A stretch of 64,000 nucleotides of DNA from Deefgea chitinilytica (GTDB taxonomy: Bacteria; Pseudomonadota; Gammaproteobacteria; Burkholderiales; Chitinibacteraceae): NCBI RefSeq assembly GCF_016881405.1, contig NZ_WOFE01000003.1:62001-126000 (forward strand). The letters are read 5' to 3'. Shown here one piece after another: positions 8,628 to 17,161 of this stretch (position 1 is the first letter of the stretch; every line of letters begins with the position of its first letter). Position numbers and translations under genes: made by a program. The notes beneath the pieces were generated by a model, which made no database searches, had not been told where the DNA came from, and worked only from the letters and a program-made list of their open reading frames with translations.

Positions 8628-9873
8628 ACTTGAGGTTTGGCTGTTTCAAGACCGTGTGGGCACGCTTTCGCTGGTCAATGGCCGATTGAGCTTCCAATAC
8701 CATGCCGCATGGTTGGCTCACCCTGATGCAAAACCACTTTCAATTGCACTGCCTTTGCAAACCAATGCGTTTGACGATGTAGTGACTAGGCCTTTTTTTG
8801 CCGGGCTTTTACCTGAAGGGCAAATGCGGCAACTCATTGCCAAGCAGTTTCAGGTCTCGAAACAAAATGATTTTGCACTGCTCGATAGGATTGGTGGCGA
8901 GTGCGCGGGCGCAGTGACCTTCTTGGCGCCCGAACAGACTTTACCCATAACGACAGAAAAAGGGTCGGTCCAGTGGCTGAGTGATCATGAATTGCTCAAC
9001 ATTCTGGAGCTGTTGCCACGTCGGCCGATGCTGGCAGGTCAAGATGGTTTGCGGCTGTCATTGGCAGGTGCGCAAGATAAATTACCTGTCGTATTTGATG
9101 GTAATCGTATTGGACTGCCGCGCGCAGGCGCACCCAGCTCGCATATTTTAAAACCAGCCATCGCGGGGATTAGTGACAGCGTTGTCAATGAAGCATTTTG
9201 CATGTCTTTGGCTGAGTTGATGGGGTTGCAATCGGCCAAGGTGCAGATTCACTCTGTTGGCGCGCAATCATTTTTGCTTGTCGAACGCTATGACCGCACG
9301 GTAGATCATGCAGGGCAATTGCAGCGTTTGCATCAAGAGGACTTTTGCCAAGCACTCGCCGTTGTGCCGGAAATGAAATATCAAAACGAAGGTGGGCCTG
9401 ATCTGGCCCAGTGTTTTGAATTAGTACGCCGCGCCACAAAGCCGAGTGCTTTGCATGTACTCAGGCTGCTCGATATCGTCATTTTCAATGCGCTTATTGG
9501 CAATCATGATGCCCATGGAAAGAATTTTTCACTACTCTATCGCGATAAGATGCCTGTTTTAGCGCCATTCTACGATTTATTATCGACCGCAGTTTATGCG
9601 GATTTGACGCCAAAAATGGCCATGAAAATAGGTAGCAAGTACAAGTTTAGCGAAGTACAGGCACGACACTGGGATCAGTTTGCACAGTCAGCAGGTCTCT
9701 CGGTCGCTCAAACCAGGAAGCGAGTGCTCGAACTCTGCAAACGCCTTCCCCTTGCCGCGAGAGAACTTCAATCTCGTGAATCCTTTGCAAATCAACCGAT
9801 TGTTGAGCAAATTGCATTATTACTTGAACGACGTGTGGCGCTAACAGTGACGCGACTAACAACTACGGGGTGA
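8617..9873 (+). CDS. hipA: HipA-family kinase toxin, module 2
   Basis: 418 residues, starting at the ATG in MAHELEVWLFQDRVGTL with GAGGGG at 8604-8609 as ribosome-binding site. Upstream in-frame ATGs lie inside hipB and are unlikely starts. HipA motifs: LSLAGAQDKLPV, SHILKPAI, LLVERYDR, the catalytic GNHDAHGKNFSLLY and PFYDLLSTAVY, then the C-terminal MAMKIG segment. Length and motifs match canonical E. coli-type HipA. Toxicity through kinase activity is family knowledge. The sequence differs clearly from the HipA of module 1, so this is an independent acquisition rather than a recent duplicate. Confidence 0.95.
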   Translation: MAHELEVWLFQDRVGTLSLVNGRLSFQYHAAWLAHPDAKPLSIALPLQTNAFDDVVTRPFFAGLLPEGQMRQLIAKQFQVSKQNDFALLDRIGGECAGAVTFLAPEQTLPITTEKGSVQWLSDHELLNILELLPRRPMLAGQDGLRLSLAGAQDKLPVVFDGNRIGLPRAGAPSSHILKPAIAGISDSVVNEAFCMSLAELMGLQSAKVQIHSVGAQSFLLVERYDRTVDHAGQLQRLHQEDFCQALAVVPEMKYQNEGGPDLAQCFELVRRATKPSALHVLRLLDIVIFNALIGNHDAHGKNFSLLYRDKMPVLAPFYDLLSTAVYADLTPKMAMKIGSKYKFSEVQARHWDQFAQSAGLSVAQTRKRVLELCKRLPLAARELQSRESFANQPIVEQIALLLERRVALTVTRLTTTG

Positions 9874-9927
9874 GGTTTGGTTGAATAAGTTAAAACCAGT
9901 CCAAGGTTTTATCCGCAGCCCTGTGGG

Positions 9928-10107
<180 letters not shown>

Positions 10108-10346
10108 TCAGTGTGCCACAACAATAGCTGCATCACGCGATGCATACTCAGCGCCGAGCGATGTATCGACTGGAGTCGGCCAACTTTTAGGGTGACAAGC
10201 GCATCTCCAACTTAGCTGTTTTGGCTTGTACCATGGCGTCAAAATGGTTGGCACATTATGAGAGTTATCTGGATGAAACCGCGAAACCCAGTGCGATTTA
10301 CCCTGACCTTGGAGGATCAAGGTTGTCGTTGACTATTGTGATTTCA

Positions 10347-11912
10347 TTAAAGATTAAGAAATTTGTGTGAGTTATTTCTAAGCCAGATTTCGAGCTTGAG
10401 CAGGAAGTCAAACTGGGACAAATTTTGGAAATGGCCTGCACTGGCATGCTTTAGAAGCTCTTTCCATTGATCTTTATTGATTAGCCCAAGCCGTGTAACA
10501 AAAGGTGAGTTGCAAAGTTCACTGATTGTGCCTGCATTGGTTAAAAATTCCATTTCGCGTTGAAGATCACCACCTTTGCTGCTTCTTTCGAGTATTTCTG
10601 TCGGCAGTTCATTTTTAAAAGCCTCACGTTGCACCAAACGACCTTCCCGCAGCTGTTTTTCAAAATGGCCAGCGAAGGAGCAGCAGTATTCAACAAGCGG
10701 AAAGTGGAGTAAAGGATTTCTGAAATCAAGCTGTGGGTTGAGGTGATTGACGAAACAACGATTTGCCATGGTAATTGCCAACTGATATGAAAAAAAATCA
10801 ATGGTTGGCTCAAGAGTCAGTCCGCGGAATATTTTTATAAATAGATTCTCGGTTCGCCAAGGTAAAAATGTTGGCTTTATTGCATACTGGAGAAATAGAG
10901 ACAACCCGGATCTTGAGCTAAATCGGTGGTCATTTCCTTGTTTGCAAAGTGTCAGTGTTGCGGCAATACCTTTGTTAGCCAATGTACGGTTAAGCCAATA
11001 TGGAGGAATTCCACGCGCCCAAAATATATTGTCGCCACCTACGCCAGTTATAATGCAAAGCTTCTCTCTTTTTTGCGTCAAACCAGTCAGGTAATTGCCG
11101 AGAAATTGCGAAAATTCATTGCCAGGCTCGCCGCAAGGCGGCTGCTCGATCGTAATTGGGAATTTGGAAACATCAATTGGATTGAAAGATAATTGATGGT
11201 GTCTGCAAAAAATCTCGGCATATTTGCCATCATCGTCGCCGGGCATATTCCATGTCAGTGTTTGTATTTGATCTGAAATTGATTTTTGTGCTGCAACGAC
11301 GGTAGAGGAATCCAAACCTCCAGATAACTCGAAAATTGGATTTGTTATGCCGCGCAGGCTTTGCTTTAAGCCATTTTCGACAAGATGTCGCATTGTAATT
11401 GCGCAATCTTCCAGATTGTCCGGGATCGGTAATTTGCGAAATTTTGCTTCGCCTCGAACAATGTGCTTTTGCCCACGAGAAAAAATGATGCATTGGCCGG
11501 GAGCCAGTCTGTATATGCCACGATAAGGCGTAAAGTTGGACAATCCAACCGTATTGTTTGCCATTTGCGAAATATACTGATGCTCAAATTCATGGTGGCC
11601 ATTCTGGATCAAGCGATCCAGACTGTTGGCAATATGCAAATGCCCAGCATTTTCGGTGTAAAACAATTGAGCCTGCGCATATAAATCGCAAGCAAGAAAA
11701 ATGGAATTTTTATCTGCAATAACGGCAACCCATTTGCCATGCGCAATTTCCGCAAGTCTGGCTGGTGCATGCTGTTTGAGAATGAGTTCCAGCAATGTGC
11801 CATCGTAAATGTTGGCATACTCGGGCAGTGAGGAGTATGCGTAGCCACAGAAATAAACCGACGATGTAGCAATATAGGATCGCGCATCTTTAAAGAAAGA
11901 GCAATCAATCAT
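10347..11912 (-). CDS. Lasso peptide macrolactam synthetase (asparagine synthase-like, protein C)
   Basis: 521 residues. The C-terminal half is an asparagine-synthetase/ATP-pyrophosphatase domain with PP-loop SGGLDSS at residues 197-203 and the later ITGVGGDNIFW motif. The N-terminal 160 residues resemble a class-II glutaminase domain but lack the Cys2 nucleophile (starts MIDCSF), as in lasso cyclases. Such proteins adenylate a ring Asp/Glu side chain and join it to the N-terminal amine of the core peptide. It follows the protease gene with an ATGA overlap, and the precursor lies two genes upstream, so the order is A-B-C. Identification as a lasso cyclase rather than another Asn-synthetase homologue rests on this context. 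Confidence 0.9.
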   Translation of the reverse strand: MIDCSFFKDARSYIATSSVYFCGYAYSSLPEYANIYDGTLLELILKQHAPARLAEIAHGKWVAVIADKNSIFLACDLYAQAQLFYTENAGHLHIANSLDRLIQNGHHEFEHQYISQMANNTVGLSNFTPYRGIYRLAPGQCIIFSRGQKHIVRGEAKFRKLPIPDNLEDCAITMRHLVENGLKQSLRGITNPIFELSGGLDSSTVVAAQKSISDQIQTLTWNMPGDDDGKYAEIFCRHHQLSFNPIDVSKFPITIEQPPCGEPGNEFSQFLGNYLTGLTQKREKLCIITGVGGDNIFWARGIPPYWLNRTLANKGIAATLTLCKQGNDHRFSSRSGLSLFLQYAIKPTFLPWRTENLFIKIFRGLTLEPTIDFFSYQLAITMANRCFVNHLNPQLDFRNPLLHFPLVEYCCSFAGHFEKQLREGRLVQREAFKNELPTEILERSSKGGDLQREMEFLTNAGTISELCNSPFVTRLGLINKDQWKELLKHASAGHFQNLSQFDFLLKLEIWLRNNSHKFLNL

Positions 11913-12541
11913 GCTGGCATGTCATGCATCGGGGTAAAGCGTGAAACATTGTCCTCGGTGTCGAGAAACGGTTTTCCGTCCATTTCCACCCAGGCATGCG
12001 CCATGAAAGGCGCAGTTTTGATGCCGATTCTAAAAAGAGGAGAATACCCATAACTTTTGAGCAGGTTATATAAAAGCAGTGCGCGATAAAAACAATCTTG
12101 CTCAAATTTACCTAGCCTTAGCAATAATTCGGTGCGGCGAAATTTTTTCATTATTTTCACCAACGGTATTGACCCGCTAACTTCAATTACCGGATGGGTT
12201 AAAATATTTTCGTACCGTTGTTGCTTAACCTTTTTTTTCAGCAATGCGGCTATCAGCCAGCTTCGGATTTCGAATCCAAGCCAAAAAGGGATTTTAATGG
12301 TTTCTGTGAGTGGCGCATTCGATTTGGACGCATTGAGTAGCCCACAGGACTCAAAGTAATCAAGGTACGCTGGATCACATGGACTCGAAGGTGGATGGGC
12401 TGAGGTACGAGGCCCCAGCCATTTCACCCACGCTTTAGCCGCCCCCTTCAGCAGCGCCTTGTATTTTCCGGACGAAATATCCAGGCAATACACCGTGTCA
12501 TTTAGTGATAACCAGCGAAGTGAAGGGGATGGCAAGTGCAT
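11909..12541 (-). CDS. Lasso peptide leader peptidase with fused RRE (protein B)
   Basis: 210 residues from the ATG at 12541, which lies 1 nt after the precursor stop (TGA-T-ATG). A longer frame would overlap the precursor. Residues 1-80 (LRWLSLNDTVYCLDISSGKY) resemble a PqqD-like RiPP recognition element. The C-terminal part is transglutaminase-like with a probable Cys150-His182-Asp194 triad: QDCFYRALLLYNLL, AHAWVEMDGKP and LDTEDN. This is the fused B protein of proteobacterial lasso clusters, which binds the leader and cuts it off before ring closure. Its stop overlaps the cyclase start. Confidence 0.92.
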   Translation of the reverse strand: MHLPSPSLRWLSLNDTVYCLDISSGKYKALLKGAAKAWVKWLGPRTSAHPPSSPCDPAYLDYFESCGLLNASKSNAPLTETIKIPFWLGFEIRSWLIAALLKKKVKQQRYENILTHPVIEVSGSIPLVKIMKKFRRTELLLRLGKFEQDCFYRALLLYNLLKSYGYSPLFRIGIKTAPFMAHAWVEMDGKPFLDTEDNVSRFTPMHDMPA

Positions 12542-12542
12542 A

Positions 12543-12716
12543 TCAGTTGTACGAATAATTATTGCCCTGAACATACCCACCATCACGATTGCCACCATCG
12601 GCATACACTTGGGTCAGTGTTTCAAGGGTGCCAAGTTCAATGCACTGGCCTTCCAGTTGATCGATGGTTTGCTGCTCAGCTTGCTGGCTATTTGTCTGGT
12701 TTTGAATATTGCTCAT
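12543..12716 (-). CDS. Lasso peptide precursor (57 aa)
   Basis: Reading from the ATG at 12716 gives MSNIQNQTNSQQAEQQTIDQ, then LEGQCIELGTLETLTQ and the C-terminal part VYADGGNRDGG-YVQGNNYSYN. An AAAGGA ribosome-binding site lies about 6-7 nt upstream. The leader has the ELG-x5-T-x pattern common before lasso cores, with Thr35 at position -2. That predicts a 21-residue core starting at Val37 and a nine-residue ring between Val1 and Asp9 (Asp45). Asp4 would give too small a ring. The start adjacency to protein B supports it. N-terminal Val is unusual (Gly dominates), so the exact cleavage site is inferred. Confidence 0.83.
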   Translation of the reverse strand: MSNIQNQTNSQQAEQQTIDQLEGQCIELGTLETLTQVYADGGNRDGGYVQGNNYSYN

Positions 12717-12806
12717 GTTTTATCCTTTGTAGTTTGAAGTGGCTGGCCAGTGGTCGCTGACCATATTTTCCCGTTCGGTAATGTCGAGCAGGAAATGGGG
12801 TGCCTG

Positions 12807-13508
12807 TCAGGCAAAAAATGGGCTTTCAGGCATGAAGCCAGAAGGCTTAAGTTGATTGTCTTCTACTATGTACCTTGCTGCGGTGGTAGTGAACGAAAGA
12901 ATAATGTCTGCCAGTTGATGGGGTGTGATGGACTTGGGCATGAACATGGCAAAGCTCATGATGAAGTGGTCATCCAGTGCAGAGAATTGTAACTGCATAT
13001 GCACCGCGTTTGTCTCGGCAATTTTCTCCAGCATTTCTTGTCTGGACAGGTGTTGAGCGGTTTCTGTATGAGTGAATATTTCGAACTTGTACTCCTGATC
13101 GTTACGGCCTGGGTATGCGCAGGCGCGAAATACGAGTTGCTCCATCGCATCGACCATGGCAGTAAGAGGATGAGGATGATCCGCTACCATTTGAGGTCTG
13201 TTTTTAATCCTGATTTTGAAATCGAAGCCACGGGGTTCGGCTGAATTCTCACGAATATCCAGTGTGAAGTCTTGGTCGGACAATAAATCCAGCGCTTTGC
13301 GCAGGGATGCCCGCAAGTTATTATCCGACGAAAAATGACCCCCACTTGTTGGTAATGGATTGGTGTTTGGGGTATACACCGGCGGCGGAAACTCAAAGAT
13401 TTTGTCTTCACCAGAAGAATTGCGCTTCAGAATAAATTTATCAACTAGTTTGTAAATAAATGCCGCAATCAGCATTAGTCCTATGGCTTTGTTTAAATCC
13501 ATTTCCAA
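12807..13508 (-). CDS. Unknown membrane-anchored protein upstream of the lasso precursor
   Basis: 233 residues with one N-terminal membrane segment (residues about 7-22, IGLMLIAAFIYKLVDKFIL), a Pro-rich linker (FPPPVYTPNTNPLPT) and a soluble domain of about 160 residues facing one compartment. No family recognised. It is transcribed in the same direction as the lasso genes, 90 bp upstream of the precursor, with no clear terminator between, so it could be co-expressed. Its soluble part ends in a long helical stretch (HQLADIILSFTTTAARYIV). It could be a cluster member or an unrelated gene. Confidence 0.7.
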   Translation of the reverse strand: MEMDLNKAIGLMLIAAFIYKLVDKFILKRNSSGEDKIFEFPPPVYTPNTNPLPTSGGHFSSDNNLRASLRKALDLLSDQDFTLDIRENSAEPRGFDFKIRIKNRPQMVADHPHPLTAMVDAMEQLVFRACAYPGRNDQEYKFEIFTHTETAQHLSRQEMLEKIAETNAVHMQLQFSALDDHFIMSFAMFMPKSITPHQLADIILSFTTTAARYIVEDNQLKPSGFMPESPFFA

Positions 13509-13522
13509 TCCTGTTGTGTTCG

Positions 13523-13665
13523 TGCCGACGTATTTTTAACCCAGTTGCCGATATTTGATTTACCCAAGGCATTACGAAGCAAGCGATTCAAATGTATTTG
13601 AAAAGTCGATTCTGGGGTGGGTTAGTCGAATTTCAGCATTCGGGTCAAAAAATCATCGGTGGTAA
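13523..13665. repeat. Diverged intergenic repeat, copy A
   Basis: The stretch shares clear similarity with 33485-33609. The best-conserved block is GGGTCAAAAAATCATCGG followed by (N)AACATTT, plus a block around ATTACGAAGCAAGCGATT. Reverse-strand translation gives a fragment ending DDFLTRMLKFD-stop and then LLRNALGKSNIGNWVKN, suggesting debris of a small gene pair. The rest of 13509-13774 shows nothing else. Confidence 0.55.
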
Positions 13666-13774
13666 CATTTACGCTCATTTGGCTTTGTTAAGTAGTGCCA
13701 TACAAGCATTTTGAATTTCATGAAGGAGCGTGCCCGCCCAATTTCATGAGCTCCGATCAGTTATGCGTGACTAC

Positions 13775-14269
13775 TTAGGAATTCAAAGCTTGGATTACCT
13801 TCGTGTTTACGCTTTCCGCTACTTCCTGAGTGCAAAGTCCGGTTAGCGGAACATCAGTGCCTGTAACCTTAGCTGCTGCATAAAAGCCTGAACCTGCCGC
13901 GCGACGTTGCGTGTAAAATGAGTCAATTACATTGTGTGCAATTGATTTGTCGCCGACTTTAATGCCCTGCCCCGGATAAACATCAAGCCAATTCCAAATT
14001 GGCCTGCGGAGGTGGATAAATAATAAAAAGGGTGATGCGAGGAGTAATCCTGCAAGAAAACTTCCAAAATTATGATCCACAATTCCTCCCATAATAGTCA
14101 GAAACCCCCCCAGCGTGCCGCATATAAGTTGCAGCGGTACGAGTTGACCATTGGCTAACGGATTGTTTACGCCTGCTTTTGAACTTTTAAAGTGAATTCT
14201 ATAGAAGCCCTCTAGTTCTTCAACTCTTACATTCTGTTTGATTCCGACGGTTTGGAAGCTATTGCTCAT
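13775..14269 (-). CDS. Unknown protein with two membrane segments
   Basis: 164 residues starting MSNSFQTVGIKQNVRVEELE. Two adjacent hydrophobic stretches at about residues 47-64 (LQLICGTLGGFLTIMGGIV) and 70-86 (FLAGLLLASPFLLFIHL) form a hairpin; the rest is soluble. The C-terminal part contains a YTQRRAAGSGFYAAAK segment and a Cys. No family recognised. Neighbours on the same strand are also unknown membrane or secreted proteins, with about 300 bp gaps on both sides, so it is probably monocistronic. Confidence 0.7.
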   Translation of the reverse strand: MSNSFQTVGIKQNVRVEELEGFYRIHFKSSKAGVNNPLANGQLVPLQLICGTLGGFLTIMGGIVDHNFGSFLAGLLLASPFLLFIHLRRPIWNWLDVYPGQGIKVGDKSIAHNVIDSFYTQRRAAGSGFYAAAKVTGTDVPLTGLCTQEVAESVNTKVIQALNS

Positions 14270-14404
14270 TTCATGATCTCTCTATTTTAAAGTAAAAGGT
14301 GTAACTGTGTTTTATTTGAGCTTGTCTCAATATTTTATGGCTATATGAAAATTATATTTATTGGTGGATTTCCTTTTTAAATGGTTGCGTGTGATATGTT
14401 TGTG

Positions 14405-14485
14405 CTGACGTGTTTTAACCTAGTCACCAAAACTTGAATGGCCTAGATATTCCGAAGTAAGCGATTGAAAGTCATTGCATTATAA
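14405..14485. repeat. Possible decayed third copy of the intergenic repeat
   Basis: Reverse-strand reading gives FNRLLRNI then a stop and TRLKHVST, resembling the LLRNALG and WVKNTSAR parts of copy A at 13523-13665. Only short blocks match, so this is tentative. The remaining intergenic DNA between 14270 and 14564 is AT-rich with no gene. Confidence 0.35.
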
Positions 14486-14564
14486 ATTTTTGGAAGTTGC
14501 ACTGCTTTATTTGGTTGATAAAATAATACCTTTGCGACCCGTATTGCCATATTAATTATCAATT

Positions 14565-14837
14565 TTAATGCCGCAAATTCTGTTCGGGTGTACAGGTGGC
14601 CGGTTTACCGCTGGCTTGCAGTTTCGGCGTCACGGCAGTGCTCACCTGTGGCAGGCTGACATTGCTACCTTGGCTCTGGAACACCAGATACACCACGCCG
14701 TCGATGCAGGCTTCGTTGACGATATTGCGCAGGATTGTGCCGCTGGTTTCAAAGCTGGTACGGAATTTCACTTCGTCGGCGGCGTGGGCTGCGTGGGTGA
14801 GAGCCAGTAGTGTGAGTGCAAGTGCGAATGATTTCAT
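14565..14837 (-). CDS. Small secreted protein of unknown function
   Basis: 90 residues with a clear signal peptide (MKSFALALTLLALTHAAHA, cleaved before ADEVKF). The mature part of about 70 residues has two Cys (EACIDG and PATCTPE) that could form a disulfide. It lies 12 bp downstream of the caspase-like gene on the same strand, so it is likely the last gene of an ankyrin-caspase-secreted protein operon. No family recognised. Confidence 0.75.
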   Translation of the reverse strand: MKSFALALTLLALTHAAHAADEVKFRTSFETSGTILRNIVNEACIDGVVYLVFQSQGSNVSLPQVSTAVTPKLQASGKPATCTPEQNLRH

Positions 14838-14849
14838 TGTTATATACCC

Positions 14850-16130
14850 CTATCTGGTAATGGCCGGTGGGCCTGATTTGTTTTTGAGTTGATTGATATA
14901 CCCCATGGCTGAGCCGCCTAGCTCTTTTAGTGCGATGTCGGCACCGCTGCGGTTGCCTTGTTGCAGGTACAGGTCAGCCAGCGTGGCGCGGGCGGGTGGG
15001 TAGAATTCGGCGGCCTTGTTCAGCCAGACTTCGGCTTGCTGCCGGCCTGCGGCGTTGCGCTCGTTGTCCAGATACCATTCGCCCAGGTACATCTGCGCGA
15101 GCGGGAATTGCTGTGCGGCGGCGCGTTCCAGCCATTTTTTGCGCTCGGCGGCGGGTTGGTTGAGCATGGCCCAGCCGGTTTGCGCGACCACGTCGCCAGC
15201 ATTGGCGCGGTTTTTCAGCGCTTTGCGGTCTAGATACGGGTCAAGCTTTTGCTGGCGGATTTCAATGACCCAGTCGTACAGTTTGACACTGTCCCATACC
15301 GCTGAGCCACGACTGCCACCGGTGGTGATTTTGGCGGTCGATGTGCTGCTGGCCAGTGTTTTGCCGGGATTCAATTGCAGCGCATTGCCGGTCAGACTAC
15401 TGCTGTACCACGGGATTTGCGTGTGCTGCGTCAGCGTGGCGACGCGGTTGCCGACGTTTTTCAATAGCGTTTCAAGCGGCTGCGCAGGTTTGGCCAGCTC
15501 GTTGAGCATCGCGTAGGTGTAGGGGCTGTTTTTACTCTCGCGGCTCCAGTAATCGCTGGCGCGACCACCGGGCGAGGTGGAATACGCCAGCACATAGCCT
15601 TTCGGGGCGCTGGCGGCTTTTAGCCCCTGCAACGACAAATCCGGCGTATCGCCGCGCTGGTAAACCACACGGCAGGCGTCGATCATCAGCACGCCCGCCT
15701 GCACATGGTTGCGTTGCAACTCGCCCAGTAGCTGATTCACATCGTAGCCACCGCGTTGCAGGCTTTGCCGGCTCAGCGTGCGTGTAGGTAAATCCACCGG
15801 TACCAGATAATTGCTGTCGCCACCCTGTGCGCCATGCCCAGCATAAAACACCAGCGCCAGCTCGGCACCTTGCGCCCGCTGCGCAAATTGGCCTACTTGC
15901 TGCAAAAGCGCATCGCGTTTCAGGTCGGTTTGTAATGTAACGTCAAAACCAAGCTGTTGCAGTTGGCTGGCCATGGCGCGCGCGTCGTTCACCGGGTTGA
16001 CCAGCGGCTGGTCGTATGCGGCATTGCCGATCAATAGTGCATAGCGGCCAGCCGCGTAGGTGGGCTGGCTAGCTATCCAAAGTAGCGCGAGCCAGATCGC
16101 GTAATTTACAAGCTGTTTGAACGCTGTCAT
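14850..16130 (-). CDS. Secreted caspase-like (peptidase C14) protein with Sel1/TPR-like repeats
   Basis: 426 residues from the ATG at 16130, chosen because it gives a signal peptide (MTAFKQLVNYAIWLALLWIA, cleaved after TYAA) and an ATGA overlap with the gene upstream. A p20-like caspase domain follows: RYALLIGNAAY, PVNDARAMA, His99 in VFYAGHGAQ and Cys153 in MIDACR, the expected His-Cys dyad. The C-terminal third contains Sel1/TPR-type repeats (AQMYLGEWYLDNERNA, ATLADLYLQQGNR). Periplasmic or exported location is inferred from the signal peptide. Bacterial orthocaspases of this layout have varied roles, so the substrate is unknown. Confidence 0.88.
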   Translation of the reverse strand: MTAFKQLVNYAIWLALLWIASQPTYAAGRYALLIGNAAYDQPLVNPVNDARAMASQLQQLGFDVTLQTDLKRDALLQQVGQFAQRAQGAELALVFYAGHGAQGGDSNYLVPVDLPTRTLSRQSLQRGGYDVNQLLGELQRNHVQAGVLMIDACRVVYQRGDTPDLSLQGLKAASAPKGYVLAYSTSPGGRASDYWSRESKNSPYTYAMLNELAKPAQPLETLLKNVGNRVATLTQHTQIPWYSSSLTGNALQLNPGKTLASSTSTAKITTGGSRGSAVWDSVKLYDWVIEIRQQKLDPYLDRKALKNRANAGDVVAQTGWAMLNQPAAERKKWLERAAAQQFPLAQMYLGEWYLDNERNAAGRQQAEVWLNKAAEFYPPARATLADLYLQQGNRSGADIALKELGGSAMGYINQLKNKSGPPAITR

Positions 16131-16591
16131 TGCAGTGACTCCTGTCGATAAATGCCGGCAGGTGTAGTCGGGCGTGGCCATTGGTTTAGCCAGCCTTTGT
16201 TCTGCATCAGGTAATACACGAAACGCGAGTGTTCTATGGCCAAGTCGACCAAGGTGATGCCGGCGTGATTGGCATTCCAGATGTCAAACCCGGCTTTTTC
16301 GACCAGTAGCCGTACGCTTTCGACGTCGCCCAGCATCACGGGATGAAACAGGATACTAAAGCCGTTTTTACTGCGTTTATTGAGCTCGAACTGCACGCCA
16401 GCACGGTGATGCGTGATGAGATAATCCGCTAGCGCATGGTTTTTGCATTGCAGTGCATAAATCAGAATGCCGCTACACTGCCCATCGCCCAGCTGTAGTA
16501 GCGTGGGGTCGGCTTCGATCAGCGTGATGAGCTGCCGGTTCTGTTTTCCGGCTACCAGATCGAGTAATTGTCGATAAGTAATGTTGGTCAT
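16127..16591 (-). CDS. Ankyrin repeat-like protein
   Basis: 154 residues from the ATG at 16591 (MTNITYRQLLDLVAGKQNRQ). Helical repeat pairs resemble ankyrin units: GDGQCSGILIYALQCKNHA then LADYLITHH, NGFSILFHPVMLGDVESVRL then LLVEKAG, and ANHAGITLVDLAIEHSRF. There is no signal peptide, so it is probably cytoplasmic. It overlaps the caspase-like gene by ATGA. Coupling of an ankyrin protein to a secreted partner recalls immunity or chaperone genes, but nothing here proves that. Confidence 0.72.
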   Translation of the reverse strand: MTNITYRQLLDLVAGKQNRQLITLIEADPTLLQLGDGQCSGILIYALQCKNHALADYLITHHRAGVQFELNKRSKNGFSILFHPVMLGDVESVRLLVEKAGFDIWNANHAGITLVDLAIEHSRFVYYLMQNKGWLNQWPRPTTPAGIYRQESLQ

Positions 16592-16784
16592 GGATCTGTC
16601 TCTATTCTCCAATATGCCTGAGATGCTGCTTTTCACTACACACATCGCACCGCACGGAAAATGGTTCAATCATGAGGCCATGAAATATGGGGGGATGATA
16701 TCAATAACGCCAACATGGCTCATAAACCAGCTTTATTTGTCAAAGATAAAAAAACCTGATTATGTCCCTACTTCAAAACCGCTC

Positions 16785-16984
16785 GTAATTACATACCGGG
16801 GCTTCGGCACCGTATGCATCACTGCAAACGCCAGCCTCGGCATCAGCTACGGCAATTTCATGCGCCGATTGAATCGATGCTGCACTTCTGCCAGATACCG
16901 ATCAACTTCCCGTTGGCGCATCCTCTCCATGATCTTGTGTTTCAGCAACAACGCGGCTTTCCAGCTAATCCCCAACTGCGAAAT
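16785..16984 (-). pseudogene. IS1595-family transposase relic
   Basis: The reverse strand reads ISQLGISWKAALLLKHKIME, then RMRQREVDRYLAEVQHRFNR and RMKLP-stop-LMPRLAFAV. The first part matches the LGIS..AW.LKHK region of IS1595 transposases and the second their C-terminal EVQHRFNRR segment. The catalytic middle has been deleted, so this is an inactive remnant. The rest of 16592-17161 holds only the promoter region of the next gene. Confidence 0.72.
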
Positions 16985-17161
16985 TTAATGACATGCAGTG
17001 GAGTAATTCATGTTTATTTTATGGGATGGTATTATTTCCAAAATCGGCGGCATATAGTGCGACCACACTATGTAAATTCGCAAATTTAGCTGCTATGGAT
17101 ATGGATAAGTTTTTTGCCCATACAAGCACTAAACTCAGCGCTTCTATTTCACTGAGGCAAT

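Noticed and set aside
10108-10320. 70-residue reverse-strand frame between the IS3 relic and the lasso cyclase
   Set aside because: No ribosome-binding site, no family match and unusual composition; it lies in IS debris.
12603-12717. Longer start of the lasso protease at 12604
   Set aside because: It would overlap the precursor gene by 62 bp; the ATG at 12541 directly follows the precursor stop and gives the expected RRE start.
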